From contig OX246746.1 in the NCBI GenBank assembly GCA_945910005.1, positions 31,243,659 to 31,307,658 on the forward strand: 64,000 nucleotides of DNA, written 5' to 3'. The position numbers and the translations under genes are program-made. Origin of the DNA: Isoperla grammatica (lineage: Eukaryota > Arthropoda > Insecta > Plecoptera > Perlodidae). Under the pieces are notes generated by a model, which did not search any database, was not told the origin of the DNA, and saw nothing but the letters and a program-made list of their open reading frames with translations. This document shows, piece after piece, positions 48,601 to 63,165 of the stretch (positions are counted from its first letter, which is position 1; every line of letters begins with the position of its first letter).

Positions 48601-51600
48601 CTCAACAACTTTCGGTTCATGGAGCGCCACTACCTACAAACGAAAGGCACAGCCATGGGCACAAGAATGGCCCCCTTGTATGCCAACCTCTTCATGGGCA
48701 AACTAGAGAAGCAGTTCCTAGCAACCCGTGACCATCTGCCCTTGTGTTTCTTCCGTTTTATTGATGACATCTTTATGGTATGGCCCCACGGCCAAGCACT
48801 ACTAGACGTCTTCCTCACGGACCTCAACAATGCCAGTGTGTTATGCTTCACTTGGGAATCGTCATCGTTGCACGTCGCATTCCTTGATGTGGATGTCTAT
48901 TTAGAATCGGGCCGGCTGAGGACTGATGTTCACTTCAAACCCACCAACAAGCAGCTGTACCTTCATCACGACAGCTGTCACCCTACATATACCAAACGAG
49001 CACTACCCTACTCCCTAGCAGTGAGAGGCCAACGTATCTGCTCAGATGGTAATGATCTTGCCAAGTATTGCGAACGCATTACCAACGCCTTTGTGGCTCG
49101 AGGCTACGACAAAACCACCGTCCAACAACGCATCAATAGACCAGCGAGGCAGGCCATCCCGCCGCCCAATGATGTTATACCTCTAGTCACACAGTGGCAC
49201 CCAGGACTACAGGCACTCAATGGTATCATGAAAAGTGGCCTTCACATTTTAACATCCTCCACTAAGACCCAAGATCTTGTAAAATCCTTGCCAAGAGTAG
49301 CCTTCAGACGCCCCCCGAACATTGCGGACCTAGTGGTCAAGAGAGACTGCCGCATCAGGGACGCTCCTGAAAATGAACCAGCAGGTTCCTACCAATGCCA
49401 AGGAGGTAACGGTTGCTTGACGTGCCAAATTCATCAACCTTCCACCACGTTCAGTGCCCAGGCCACCGGCAAGACATACCCAATCAAGCAACACAACACC
49501 TGCCAAACCACCAATGTAGTCTACCAACTGAAGTGCAACCACTGCCCTGCCGAATATGTTGGCCTACCTAAGAACTCCCTTAGGTCACGGATGAACGGGC
49601 ACAGGCAAGACACAAAAAACCTGACCATGGACAAACCGGTGGCTCAACATGCGGCATCCCATAACCTGGCATTCAATGGATGTTACAACACCCGAGTGAT
49701 AAAATCACTCCCAGCCAGCTGCAACCCAGGCGAACTAAGACGGTGGGAGTTGGCCCACCAGTGGATCACTAAATCTAGGTTGGCTCCCAACCTAAACATC
49801 CGTTAGTGACAGCCCTCCCCCCCTCTCACCTCACTGCAACCACACCCCCCAACAGCGCCTTGTAAATATTGTATACTGTATATATATTTTAGTCTAGTTT
49901 ATTTTAGTTGTTTAGTTGACTAGAGTAGTTGCAGTAGCCATTCTTCTCTCGAGTGAACAAGTCCTCGATCAAAACGTATCGTTATATTATTTGAATTATG
50001 TTTTTTATGTGTACTTTAAACTCGCAAATCCGTCATCTTACACGAAGGTAAGCTGTTGGATCCTTTCCTCACATTATATACCATTCCAGCCGATTGGCAC
50101 CAAAATATCAATATCAAGCAACACCTCACCTTCCACTTGTCCTGCAGCTGCTGAACGGCCTTGACAACGGGAGGATGTTGTTGTGACGGAAGACAGTTCC
50201 TCAAGTCTTGTGCCGTGTTAACGAGGTCTTGGATCCACCTCTCGTCTACTCGTTCAAAGAACTCTCGATGAGACTCGACCGTTCGACGAGCGTCTACGTG
50301 TTTCTCTCCGATCAGCTTCTCGGCGTTCTGGAGCCAGTCCGATATCACTCGCTCGCTCTCACGGAAGTTCTGCCAGCAGCGGAGAGCCTCTTGGAGCCTC
50401 TGTGAAACATAAAGCCAGGTCAAGCATGTATGAAGCTCATTGCCATAAAGATGTGGCAAAATAGCATTAACTTTATCGCAATTATAACGCAAAAATCAAG
50501 AATTCATAAGAAAAAACGACTATTTACATTAAATAAGAAAAACAATAGCTACATATTTTAGATACTACAGTTAGCAATGCATCTTTAAGGTGGTCGGTAA
50601 AGGAAAGTACTACTCGATTAGCTTTGAGTAACTTTCTTTTATCAACTTCGAGATATGTCTTTTCAATATTGACATATTTCCACACGAATATACGATTGTT
50701 AATTGTTACCCTTTCGTTCCATTACTACATAACATACCAAGTATTTAATAACAATAATACTACAGTCACTGTATGAATGGCTGGTAAAATGTAAAAACAC
50801 GAATTCTCCAGAAAGTAGTTTGTAGCAATCACCAATCATAGAACCAAATTATGAGAATTATTTGAGATTAATTATTTTTATGAGAATGTTCAAAGTCTAG
50901 AGCCACATCTCTTTGAATCCAATACATAGAAGTGTTGTATGTACCTGTTCCCACTGCATAGCCAGCTGATTGACCCCCTGGAAACGTTGGTTGAGTTGCG
51001 CCATTGTCCGTGCCGACTCTCCGGACGTATGGTCTACGGACTTCACCACACTCTGGTGGACTTTGTTCTTGCTGTCCAGCATGGACTTATAGTACAGGGT
51101 GCGTGAGAAGAAAGCCTAGACAAACAACACTTATATTGTCACTACAGTACTAAGATTATTGATACATGTTTTTAATGCACTCCTCTATATAGGCCGACTA
51201 TTAAAATTTCTAGAACTTGTCATTTTACAAATGAGTAGGAGTTGCATGATTCTGGACCCAAAAGTAGGCCTATTCGAATTTCGAATAATATTCACGAATA
51301 GTTAATAAAATAACCTATATTTGATTCGAAATTCGAATAGTAACTATGTATTCGAAATTCGAACTATTTTGAGTCCAGCACTCACTAGTAGAACGTATAT
51401 TAAAAAGACCGCCAAAAGTACAAGAAGTTTGAATTTTCGCCGCTAGAGAGCAGATCTTGAAAAGTGTAAGAAGTTTACAGTTTCGTCGACAGAGCGCGTG
51501 GGTATCAAACGAAAAATTGTCTTCGACTTGAATGTGACTACAACACTGCACGGCGTGAGCGATGTTTTGAAGAATCTGTGTGCCTGAGATCTGAGCTCGC

Positions 51601-54600
51601 GCTGCTGGCGATTTTTGATGTTGTATGACATAAACAATGAAACTTGAAGACAGCGACTCGGATGAAGACGCGATTGCAAGGCTTTTGCAAAGAAATTCAA
51701 ACCCTTTTGGGAGACGTGCAAAACTTGTGGAAAGCATCTGAAGACGCCCTAAGGGCCTAGGCCTAGATAATAATCCAGTGTTTTCACTTTACAGTTTGTA
51801 ACTGGCTTTGGTTTTACTGAGTTTAGTTACTTTGGGCCTTTCATTTATCCTTGTGGGTTGGCTAGACTTAGGCCTATGGTCTAGGCCTATTTTAAATATA
51901 GCCACATTGTGTAAGCTTTTATTTTTATTGTCATTTTGTGTCTACAAAGTGCTTTTTTTGTTTTCATATTTGTGATGGTAACAAGTCTACAAAGTGCAAA
52001 TATGTAGGGCTGCCCAACGATAAAAAAGATCATATCGATATCGCGGGAAGAATTATCGATATCGTGTCGCGATATCGAACTTATCAAGAAACGTATCGAT
52101 ATCGGCGATATCAAAACTTTCCTCGTGTGTTTTTAGGATTTCCAGACCAACCAGATGCCACTTATTATAAACAACATTACCGTAATACTTTAATAAATGT
52201 TTGAACTTTGAAATGTCTTATAGTGTGTGTCAATTTGTGTGTATACTATTCAAAATTTAAAATATCCACACAAAACAGCGATATTGTGATTGGCGTGACG
52301 TGACGTAATCGTTTTTTTTTCTAAACAATTAGCTTATTGGGCGCAAGTTCGATATCGCGATATCTTCGATATAATAATTCTATATCGATATCAAATTATT
52401 TTTCCATAATCGATATCGTATCGAATTATCGATATCGTTGGGCAGCCCTACAAATAAGTAGTTTTATTTTAAATATTGTGAAAACAATAAACATGCAAGG
52501 TAACATAAATTAATTAAAGTATACTGAATTAAGAAATACTGTTTTTCAGGTAATTATTCGAAACTATTTGTGGATAAAATTATTCGATATTCGATATTCA
52601 ATATTCAAACTTTTATCGTTTGAATATTCAAAATTCGATTCGAAGTGAAAAATCACTATTCGCACAGGCCTACCCAAAAGTAATGATTAATAAATTGCAA
52701 CACGTCACGAAATTGCCCAGCAATTATAAAAAGTGTGACCCCACTTTCCTACCATGAAATTAGACTAATTTTGAGAAATTATTTTATTCACTTTTTGATA
52801 TGCGTGTACCAGATTTCTGAAGTTTCAAAATGTTTCCTCGCTTTCATGTACCTACTGGTACATTACAAATGGCACTTTTTATAAGCTTTTTATTTCATTA
52901 ATTTTTTAAACAATGCTGTCCAATCTTTGCCAAGAGAAATGATTTAATCATGAAATTTTCCTCAAACAATCACTATAAACTACTACCAAAGATTAGACAG
53001 TAGGGGAAGATGGTTCATGACCGTGTTAAAATTTCTGCGCGAAAAATTCAGAAAATTTCTAAGTGTTAACTCTAGTTCACCTTCTCACTGTACCGTGCGC
53101 TAGTGCGGACTTCCCATACACATCTCTTCCTAGCGGATTTTAGGTGAACTACTCCCTCCCCTACTTTGCTTTAAGTATTTGCCTCGGGCTATTCACAACG
53201 ACCTTCGCACCGTCTCACTCGCACCAGTGTCCTTCGCCCCAAGAAAGTTTCTTTCTCTGTTTAGGCGATTTGGCAACGGTGTCAACCCTTGTGCATTTTG
53301 TTTTAAAACTGTGAGGCCCTATCAAAATACTTCATCCGTCACCGTTGACCAATAGGATCATTTGAAATAACTACCCGTCAGGGTCTGGTCTCCACAGAGC
53401 AGAGCAGAGCACATGTTTTCTTTACCAGATGGTATCTGTTTCATTTCAACAAATTTCCATCAATCCCAGACAACTGAACGTTCACTCGTACAGTATAATT
53501 TGGTGTAATGTGTATAATATTAATATTACAGTGTTGGAAACAACGTGTTCTAATCTTACCATATTATAATTTATAATATAATATGATATGAACGTACACT
53601 ATGGCACGGTGGGAAATAATAACGCGTTCATTTTTTTAAGATTATCTTTGCTAAAGTAGTTACTTTTTTGTGGGAACTTCGAAAGAATGTCGTAATTCCG
53701 TCGAATTGATAGAAATGATTCTGGCTGCTTTACGACGTCTCTCTTATTGTAATCATGTTATAAGAGACGACGAGTGGTGAATGATGAAAGATAACAAAAA
53801 ACTAGGGATGTGGACGATAATCGTACCCAAAGATATTATTATAATATTCCCTACGTGATCGTACCCTTGATCGTACATCGATATGATAACGATATGTGTG
53901 TAATAGCGCGATAACACGATAACGCGCGTATCGAGTACAAAAGACGACGACCAACTGCGACACGGACAACGGATATGCGACTCACGTTGTTGCCTGCAAC
54001 AATCGCCTTGCCTGCCCCCCCCCCCCCCCTCAACCCCACGGAATCATCATTCAACAAAGTCAGCAAGCCCACACGGCCCGCCGGCCTGCTCTTAGATCAA
54101 GTGAAATTTAATATGCATAGACATCTATAGGACGTGTCTGAATTGGACCAAAACATTGCTTGGTCTTGTTCTTATTCTCGATTTGACATCAGCAACAATT
54201 GGTAACCCCGGGTCACAAGGTGATGGCCAATTGTTGATGACATCAAATCAAGAACAAGACCAAGCGTCATGTTTGCAAATCTTTAAAAGTGTTTCCAATG
54301 GAAGGGGTGTGGGGGAGGGGGTGGACGGCACGATAGACCACAGAGACTCGATTCATTCTCTTTGTATCTCTAGGGCAGGCATGCACTTTAAGGATCCCTG
54401 ATGCAGTCAGCACAGCGTTTTTAAAAAGTTACGATTATCGATATGAGTTTTGTTATAACGCATCCCTAGAAACCAATGTGTAATGCGGGATTCGAACCCA
54501 CGTTCCTATAGGTGGCATACGCATACAATCTGCGCAACCAGCCATGGGAACTACCACGCGGGCGGCCCGGTCATATTCATGAATATAATATATGAAATAT

Positions 54601-56321
54601 GAAACTGGAATGCTGGAATCAGTCCGATTATCCTTCTTATGCCAACTGATAAACTTGTTTATAAGGCCTACCAAAGATTGGGCCTACCAATGATTACTTC
54701 ACGTGCGTCTGAAGATGATATGAATGGATTAACCCCCCAACCTATCCCCCCCCCCCCCCCCCCCCGCTCCCAACAAAGATTATACTCTAAAGACTCCACA
54801 CCCCTCTCAACGCCAAACAACACCATAATATGGTGTTATATTTTGTTAATATATACATATTATTTCAAATCAAATGTCACCAAATGTCACGTAGAAATGT
54901 ATATAAAAACAAAAAACGCCAATATTAATTTTTTGCGCGACTTGTTGAGTTTGCTTTCACTTTTTCGGTGTTTCGAGTTTGTAAAGACCGGCTCGGGGCG
55001 CCAACTGTTGTTATCTCGTCGCGTTGTGGCTGGCCGCACGGGTTACTGACCTTCGAGCTGCATCATGCAAGGGAGAACCATCCGCTGCCCGAGGCAAGGG
55101 ATAAAGGTTCCGCATACCAAATCTTTGCGCACACCCTCTCAATAACTCGAAAGTAGGTCAGTTCCTATTTGTGGTCGGTTCGTTCTTTCATATACACTCT
55201 CACTCTACAGGGAAACGAACACAAATTACTTTTTTATGAGATCATATTGCACTGGAACATCACCCAAAACCTCCGAAATTTCCCAAATCTGCTTGTACGT
55301 GCTTGAGTTATGCTTCTTGTTTTATCATTGTAACTAGGCCTAGTAATAATTAATCGATATAAGTATTCGCATATCAATCGATATAAAACAATATTTTATG
55401 AAGCAATCATTATTGTTTCTAAAGATTTGCATGTTTTGCAATCATAACAGCTAATTGTAACGATTTAACAGGTAGGAAATGTTGAACCGAACATTTTTTG
55501 CAATCGCGTAATGTTGTCAGTGACATTTTACCACTTCAGGCTCACTTGTACATTGCCGTGTTGATACTGAGAAGTGTTGCCAATCAGTTAGTAACTAGAA
55601 AGGTAACTACAATTTCGTATTCAGCCTCCGCGGCTCGAGCGTGTAAAAGTGGGCCGGGGAGAAGTGGTCAGCAAACATTGTTGCGGGCTTAGCGCGCCAG
55701 CGATTGTCAAAGTTCCCGTCAGAGGTGAAAAATAAACAATTCAAGCCAATATACGTCACTACATACAGAACAACCAGAGACGATGCGATTGAAGACTTTA
55801 TTTCGTTAAGGCCTATGTATGTTTTGAATGTGACATTTGGTCAATTTTTGATTTGGTGACATCGAAGATATAATTTGACTTCGATGGGCATTACTTAATT
55901 TTATTTTCGTTCAAGTAAATATGGTGGGAAGTATACCTACATTACCCACATCCACAGTAATATGCAATTATTAATATAAACAAAATAAGTATTTAATATA
56001 ATTTAACCAAAGATTAGTGTCTAAAACGTTTTAATTATGTTGCCCAAACAGAAACTTGATTTCAAAACCCCGAGGCCAAAACCCGTATTTGTGGTTTGGA
56101 TCGAATCGAACCCCAATCCAATATATTTACTTGAGACCAAGAAAGAGAGTGGGATTGACAGTGAGCGTGAGGTGTGTGAGAGAGTGTGATAGAGAGTGAT
56201 AGAGTTTGATAGAGTGTGATACTGATAAGGGTGTGGGAGAGAAAGAGAGAAAGAGAGAGTGTGAGAGTGTACGTGTAAGTGAGAGAGTGTGATGAGATTG
56301 TGAGAGAGTGTGAGTGTGAGT

Positions 56322-56395
<74 letters not shown>

Positions 56396-59300
56396 TTGAT
56401 TGATTGATTGATTGATTGATTTCGGTCTTTTTTATGGGGGAGAGGGAGAGAGAGAGATGTAAGAAACAGAAATTATAGTATATGCAGTGGTGTATTCGAG
56501 TAGGCACTTTTATTTGTAGGCTGGGCTAGCCCAGGTGCTTTTTAACAGTCAGCAGCCCATATTATACCATTACAATACATACACGAAGTCCTACATTGCT
56601 AAGCAAAGAACAGCCAGGCGCAATAAAAACGTTTTCTATAATTGGAGCAGCAAAAGTACGCATGACCAAAAATATTCATAGCTTTGAAACGATGGACAGA
56701 AGAAATAGGTTTTTGTTGCAAGTATTAAATTTGACAGTTGTTACTTGTTAGGACTCCTTGTGGATAGTTCCGATTTCATTGTTCTATCTGACAGACTACA
56801 CTATGGGGCTAATTAACATCGAAAATTCTAAATACATGTATGGCCTCTGAATTTTTGCTCAAAAATGTCCCCTCAGGTTCTTTAACCCCGTTCACTTTTC
56901 TGTAACATCGTTTTCCACGCACTTAAATTACACCCCCCTCCCCCCCCCCTTCCCACGTACACACGTAAATTCGACCACCCAGGCACCTTATATTTTAGGA
57001 ATACACCACTGAGTATAACGAGCGTTACCATTGCAACATGGTTTAATTCACGAGCCTCGTATTGTTTATCTTGTATTTCATGTATTGCTCCAAACGAGCG
57101 TTACCATTGCAACATGGTTTAATTCACGAGCCTCGTATTGTTTATCTTGTATTTCATGTATTGCTCCAAACGAGCGTTACCATTGCAACATGGTTTAATT
57201 CACGAGCCTCGTATTGTTTATCTTGTATTTCATCTATTGTTCCAAACGAGCGTTACCATTGCCACATGGTTAAAATCACGAGCCTCGTATTGTTTATCTT
57301 GTATTTCATCTATTGTTCCAAACGAGCGTTACCATTGCCACATGGTTTAATTCACGAGCCTCGTATTGTTTATCTTGTATTTCATGTATTGCTCCAAACG
57401 AGCGTTACCATTGCAACATGGTTTAATTCACGAGCCTCGTATTGTTTATCTTGTATTTCATGTATTGCTCCAAACGAGCGTTACCATTGCCACATGGTTT
57501 AATTCACGAGCCTCGTATTGTTTATCTTGTATTTCATGTATTGCTCCAAACGAGCGTTACCATTGCAACATGGTTTAATTCACGAGCCTCGTATTGTTTA
57601 TCTTGTATTTCATGTATTGCTCCAAACGAGCGTTACCATTGCCACATGGTTTAATTCACGAGCCTCGTATTGTTTATCTTGTATTTCATCTATTGTTCCA
57701 AACGAGCGTTACCATTGCCACATGGTTAAAATCACGAGCCTCGTATTGTTTATCTTGTATTTCATCTATTGTTCCAAACGAGCGTTACCATTGCCACATG
57801 GTTTAATTCACGAGCCTCGTATTGTTTATCTTGTATTTCATCTATTGTTCCAAACGAGCGTTACCATTGCCACATGGTTTAATTCACGAGCCTCGTATTG
57901 TTTATCTTGTATTTCATCTATTGTTCCAAACGAGCGTTACCATTGCCACATGGTTTAATTCACGAGCCTCGTATTGTTTATCTTGTATTTCATGTATTGC
58001 TCCAAACGAGCGTTACTATTGCCACATGGTTAAAATCACGAGCCTCGTATTGTTTATCTTGTATTTCATCTATTGTTCCAAACGAGCGTTACCATTGCCA
58101 CATGGTTTAATTCACGAGCCTCATATTGTTTATCTTGTATTTCATCTATTGTTCCAAACGAGCGTTACCATTGCCACATGGTTTAATTCACGAGCCACGT
58201 ATTGTTTATTTTGCGAATTTCATTTATTGTAGGGTGAACATATTTCTTAAACGAAAAACTGGGACACTTGGATGCTTCTCAATATAATAAGATGTAACTT
58301 GAAAGGTGGACAAGGGGTCTCAGGTGTTGCCCCAGCCGCCGGAGGCGAAATTTGTTGAGTATTATTTTCCTCAAGAGAGCTTTTAGAGCGATCTGAGCAA
58401 GGAAGGCACTAAATTACTAGTAGCTTTGCTAGTAGCAATAATTATTGGAAAATGTATAAATCGTAGTGCATTTAAATTTAAGGATTTACGGATTTAGGAT
58501 TTAGGATTTAGGATTTGCGGATTTAGGATTCACTCGATGAACGATACATTTTTTTATTTTGTTTGAAATTAAAGAAATTTCATTGTAACAAAAGACAAAA
58601 TTTTGCCACCAGTAACTTGTTGTTTCTTCGTAGAAAGTCGTAAAATTGTGAACATGTTTCACGAAAGTATGTTTTTACAATTATGTACTGCAGCTCTGAC
58701 AGTATCGACGCCCAGACGACTTTTTTCAACTGACCAATAACAGTTAACAACTGAGAGGACCCTCTTTACAGCAGCGCTGGTTCCACTGCATAGAGAGTAC
58801 TATAGTAGTGCTGTTTTTACAATGGATGTGATTTTGTAAAAATACTTTCAATTTACATTTGAATATAATTATTATATTGTTATTAATTCCGATTTAAATG
58901 GAGAATACGAATAAATTGGCTGTACTCTGAAAACCGGGACATTTTGCCGTCCCGGGTGGTGTCTCTGGAGACACTGGGACAGGTGCCTGAAAACAAGGAC
59001 TGTCCTGGGAAAACCGGGACATCTGGTCACCATAGTGTAAACGCATTGAGCGGTATCTTGGGGCGGTATGGTAAGTGGTGTGTTTTGTAATTGTAGCATG
59101 AATGATTACAAATGTGGTTTATGATGTCATGTTTAATCTTTGGTCGCATCAAGTCGTATGTTACGAAAGCTATAGATGAATATATCCGTGGTTTTTGATA
59201 TGATTTTAATTTGCTACGACGAGAAAGCCTTTATTGTTTATCTAATTTTGTCATCATCTTTTTATTAAACATTTTGAAATCGAATTGAATATGGCCTATC

Positions 59301-62300
59301 ATTTATACTAAATGACTTGTCCAACCTAAACCATCATATTCAATACTGTATTAATATTCTTCGGTATTCCTAATCCTAGCCATAAGAATGAATTTGTTTC
59401 TATTTTCGTTTTGATATAAATTGTTTGTTATTCTGTGTCTTACGGCAACAGCTATGGCTGCAGAAACCAATAAAGGTTGTTATATGTCGAATATTTGTCC
59501 TATTCCGTCCTGGGCATTTTGGCGTGAACATCTTATATTTACTTAGATAGTGTTGTGAGAATACATCTGGCGAACCCCCGATCGAACTATCGGGGCCGAT
59601 CGCGGGCCAACATGCGACCGTCAGGGAACGAAGAATGTGGTTGATCATGGTCTGTGTGAAACTTGGCAACAATGCTTCACCCCTCGCGCGGTTGACAGCC
59701 GGAAAGTGGTGGGGATGAACCAAGTAATTTCAGAAGTTTAAAAGAGAGCGATCTCTCCGCGAGAAGGTGAACTAATGTTTGGACTTAGAAAAATCGCTTT
59801 CAAAATGCGCAGATGAAATCCCATAAGAATGAACCATCTTCCCCTACTGTCTAATCTTTGCTACTACCTCTCATTATGCAGGATTCAAACCCGCGTGTCT
59901 AGATAGCATATCCTTAAAGCGTGCGCCCCAACTGCGTAGTGTGTAGAATACATACCTTGTGCCTGTCAAGTTGTGCCTGTAGAGGCTCGTTACCCTCGGC
60001 CAAAGAGAAGGAAGACAAGAGCTGCTCTCCCTCGTCCAACCAACGGTTGATCTCCGCTTGACCAGACTCGAGTGACTCTTGTTGGACGAGCAACTGGTGA
60101 TACAGATGCAGCTGCGATGGGATCAGGGCTCTCACTCGGACCAGAGCCTCTGCAATTTGAATTAACCCATTCAGGAACCTTTTATTTTTGGGATTTTATT
60201 TTTGCATAATCATAACAAATTTGCCATTTTTTCATTGCAATTACCAAATTTGGGATTAGCAATAAAATAAAACCCAAATTTGAAATAAACACAAAAATGA
60301 ATTCTATTTTAGAAAGATAATTTTCTGATTTTTGTCATCAAGTTTGTTTTCCTACAGAAATCTATTATAACTATTAGTAGAACATTAGCACCTCTGGAAT
60401 CAAGGGGTCCATGACTTGCAGTCCTCTTTGCTTACCTTTTTCTTTCTTCAGAGTATTCATTATACGATCCACTTCTTCTCGCGATAGGTCTTGGATCATG
60501 CTTTGGAAGATTTTGCTCACGTTCTTGAATAACTCCTCCATGCTCTCGACTTCGTTTTGTAATTGCTACAAGAACAGGAAGTTATTATAACAAGGAAATA
60601 CACACTTGTACTTTGCACGGACAAGTGGCCTGAACCTTACCTGTAATTGTTCTCCGTAAGCTTTGATTTTCTCGGTCGAACCGAACTGAGTCGAAGACAG
60701 GACGGTCTCGGCATTTCTCAGCCATCGTTGCAGACGTTCGATGCCGGCGCGATAATCCTTTCGATTGCGAAGAATATCACCGGCGTGCATGTACTGCTTC
60801 ACGTGCTGCAACAACAGATGGACATTGTTATTACTCGGACTCGATACGACTCTTGGAAAAATTAACAAATATACCCAGACATCTCTGACTTGAACCAGCT
60901 ACAAATTTTCTTTGGAACTAGACACAAATCAGTTAACTTTTTACCATGTAGAATAATAGCAAATAATATTAACAGTCCAATTAGTAATTATATTATATTA
61001 CTAGTAGGAAAAATTGATGTAGGATATCAACCACATAGCATTGAACTGTGTTTCAGATAAATTCAAATCAATTCACATAGGTAATCCCAATTAAAAAGTA
61101 ATAAAAAAACAACCTTTCTTGGTGAAGTTCTGTTTTGTTTTCAAATTTAATTATGTATTTAATTTTATACCTAAGAACTTCACATTTTTTAGTATTTTTA
61201 ACAGTATTATATATTACATATATTTTAATAATTATTGATTGTAGCAGAAGGCGAACAAAAAAAACTATTTTTGTATACATATATCTATAAAGTGCATTAG
61301 GACTAGGGTGTATGTACCTGGAAGAGGTCCTCCCAGCGAGCAGACATCCTGAGGAAGCGGTCCTTGAGGTCTCGAGATACCTGGTCCTCGCAAGTGGCAA
61401 TCAGGAAGCTGACTGTGTCTGCCAGCAGTGTGTGCTTATCTTTCCACACACTCACATCCTGAAACAATGCATGTTTGTTAATCATCCTGATGGTCTTCCA
61501 CAGCTGTTATATGGCATTTTTAGGGTTTTGCTGGTGAACTATGATATTGAACAGTTTTGTGGTCATACTCATAGCCATCCCTCCCTTTACGTTTCCCCCC
61601 ATAAACAATTCAATTTCAATGTAAAGCTTTTTTGTAAGCTTACTATACAGTACTCATTGATTTTTGTTTCCCCTTTTAAAATCCATAGTATTTTTCATTT
61701 CGAGTATGTACTACAATGTATTGTCATTTAAAAAAATATATTTTGTTACTATTCTATTCATTTAAAAAATTTCCTTTAGTTCCCAACTCTACAGCTGCGT
61801 TTTTTTAATTTCTTCCAACATTTTGTTTATATTAGGATACCTACTTTTTGCTTTTAGCACCTTTTTAAATCTTTTCATTGTAGGCCTATTAGTGTAATTC
61901 CTTTACTATAATATGTCTTTGTTATGTACTATACCTAGTTTTTATTAATTTAATTTGTATTACCAGTTTTTAGTCACCTAGGCTGTGATATTTTCTATGA
62001 AACCACTTCTATCTAGTGAATGAAATGAAACATTACCTGGAAATATTCCATACGGTCCTCGTCTTGAAGGTCCAGCATGCCGTACGCTCGGTCGAGCCAC
62101 GTTTCAAACTCGTCCGCCATCGAGTTCCAACGCCTCCAGTACGCAACCACTTCCTCTAGCATGCTTTGGACACAACGCAACTCCATAGAGACGTTCTTCC
62201 ATCGTTCGCCAGTCTCTCGCATGAACCGGTCAATGTTGACACTCTCGCGCTGGTCTGCAACAGGACAATCACCTCATGAAATGGGGTGGTGTAAAAATTT

Positions 62301-63120
62301 ATTCAACTTACTATGTATTACTGTATTTATATTGATTTTTTTTTGTGTTTTTTGTAGGAATGTCAACGATAATCGCATATCGATAAATATCGATAATATC
62401 GTATATCGATATTATCGCGATATTGCTAGCCATATCACGATAATCGTACGATATTAAATTCTGTGCGATATCCAGATAATCGCGGCGGCTTGATTTCATA
62501 TTTGAATTTGGCGCCTGCTCAACGTTAGCCGAGTGACCACCGACAGCCGCCGAGTGTCCTCCTTCGATGTGGCCGCAAGAAAACTATTCGCCACTACCCT
62601 CCCCCCCCCCCCCCCCCCCCCCACATATGACGCAATGTTAAAAAGTAGTATTAGTGCTTATTTCATAATATCGCGGTGATATATCATGTAAAAAATTGAA
62701 AATGCAATATCGAGACGATATTTTTTTGCGCCGATCTTATCGCGATATATGGCGATAATTTTGTATTGTTTTTGCGATATCGATATGGAATTTCATATCG
62801 TTTGACATTCCTAGTTTTTTGTTATTCATATTCATTTAAGCTACATTATTCGTTTATTATCTAAAAGATAATGAATATCCAGAACGGCAAGAGAAATTCA
62901 TTCACGAAGAGAATGAAGTTGAAGAAAACAATGATGTGTCGAGCTTGGCATGCCGAGTATATAAAACAATATATACTCGCAAATGGTCCGCCGCTTATGC
63001 GAGAAATAACGTAATTTTGATTCGATTATCGATTATCGATCGATGTTTTTTTAAGTCGATCATCGCAATCGATTTTACTGGTCCGATTATCGATGCTGAA
63101 ATTCATATCGAATGGCAACC

Positions 63121-63165
<45 letters not shown>

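Larger units (their letters stand above)
52998..59849. mobile_element. 6.9-kb region bounded by about 150-bp diverged inverted repeats
   Basis: Left CAGTAGGGGAAGATGGTTCA and right its complement; similarity continues inward (CTGCGC, TTTCTAAGT, TAGTTCACCTTCTC) and slightly outward (AAAGATTAGA). Contains several other repeats and no recognised transposase. A large or multiply invaded DNA transposon is the simplest reading; superfamily unknown. Confidence 0.6.

Noticed and set aside
54478..54560. Functional tRNA gene
   Set aside because: B-box is good but I could not form a complete acceptor stem and anticodon arm; more likely SINE-derived.
56127..56507. Ser/Leu-rich minus-strand open frame
   Set aside because: Translation of a GA microsatellite.
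57062..58232. Series of open frames reading MFILYFMYCSKRALP
   Set aside because: Staggered by exactly 76 bp; a product of the minisatellite, not genes.
59400..59723. 107-codon minus-strand frame in intron 7
   Set aside because: No domain and lies within the inverted-repeat-bounded repeat region; not enough to call a gene.
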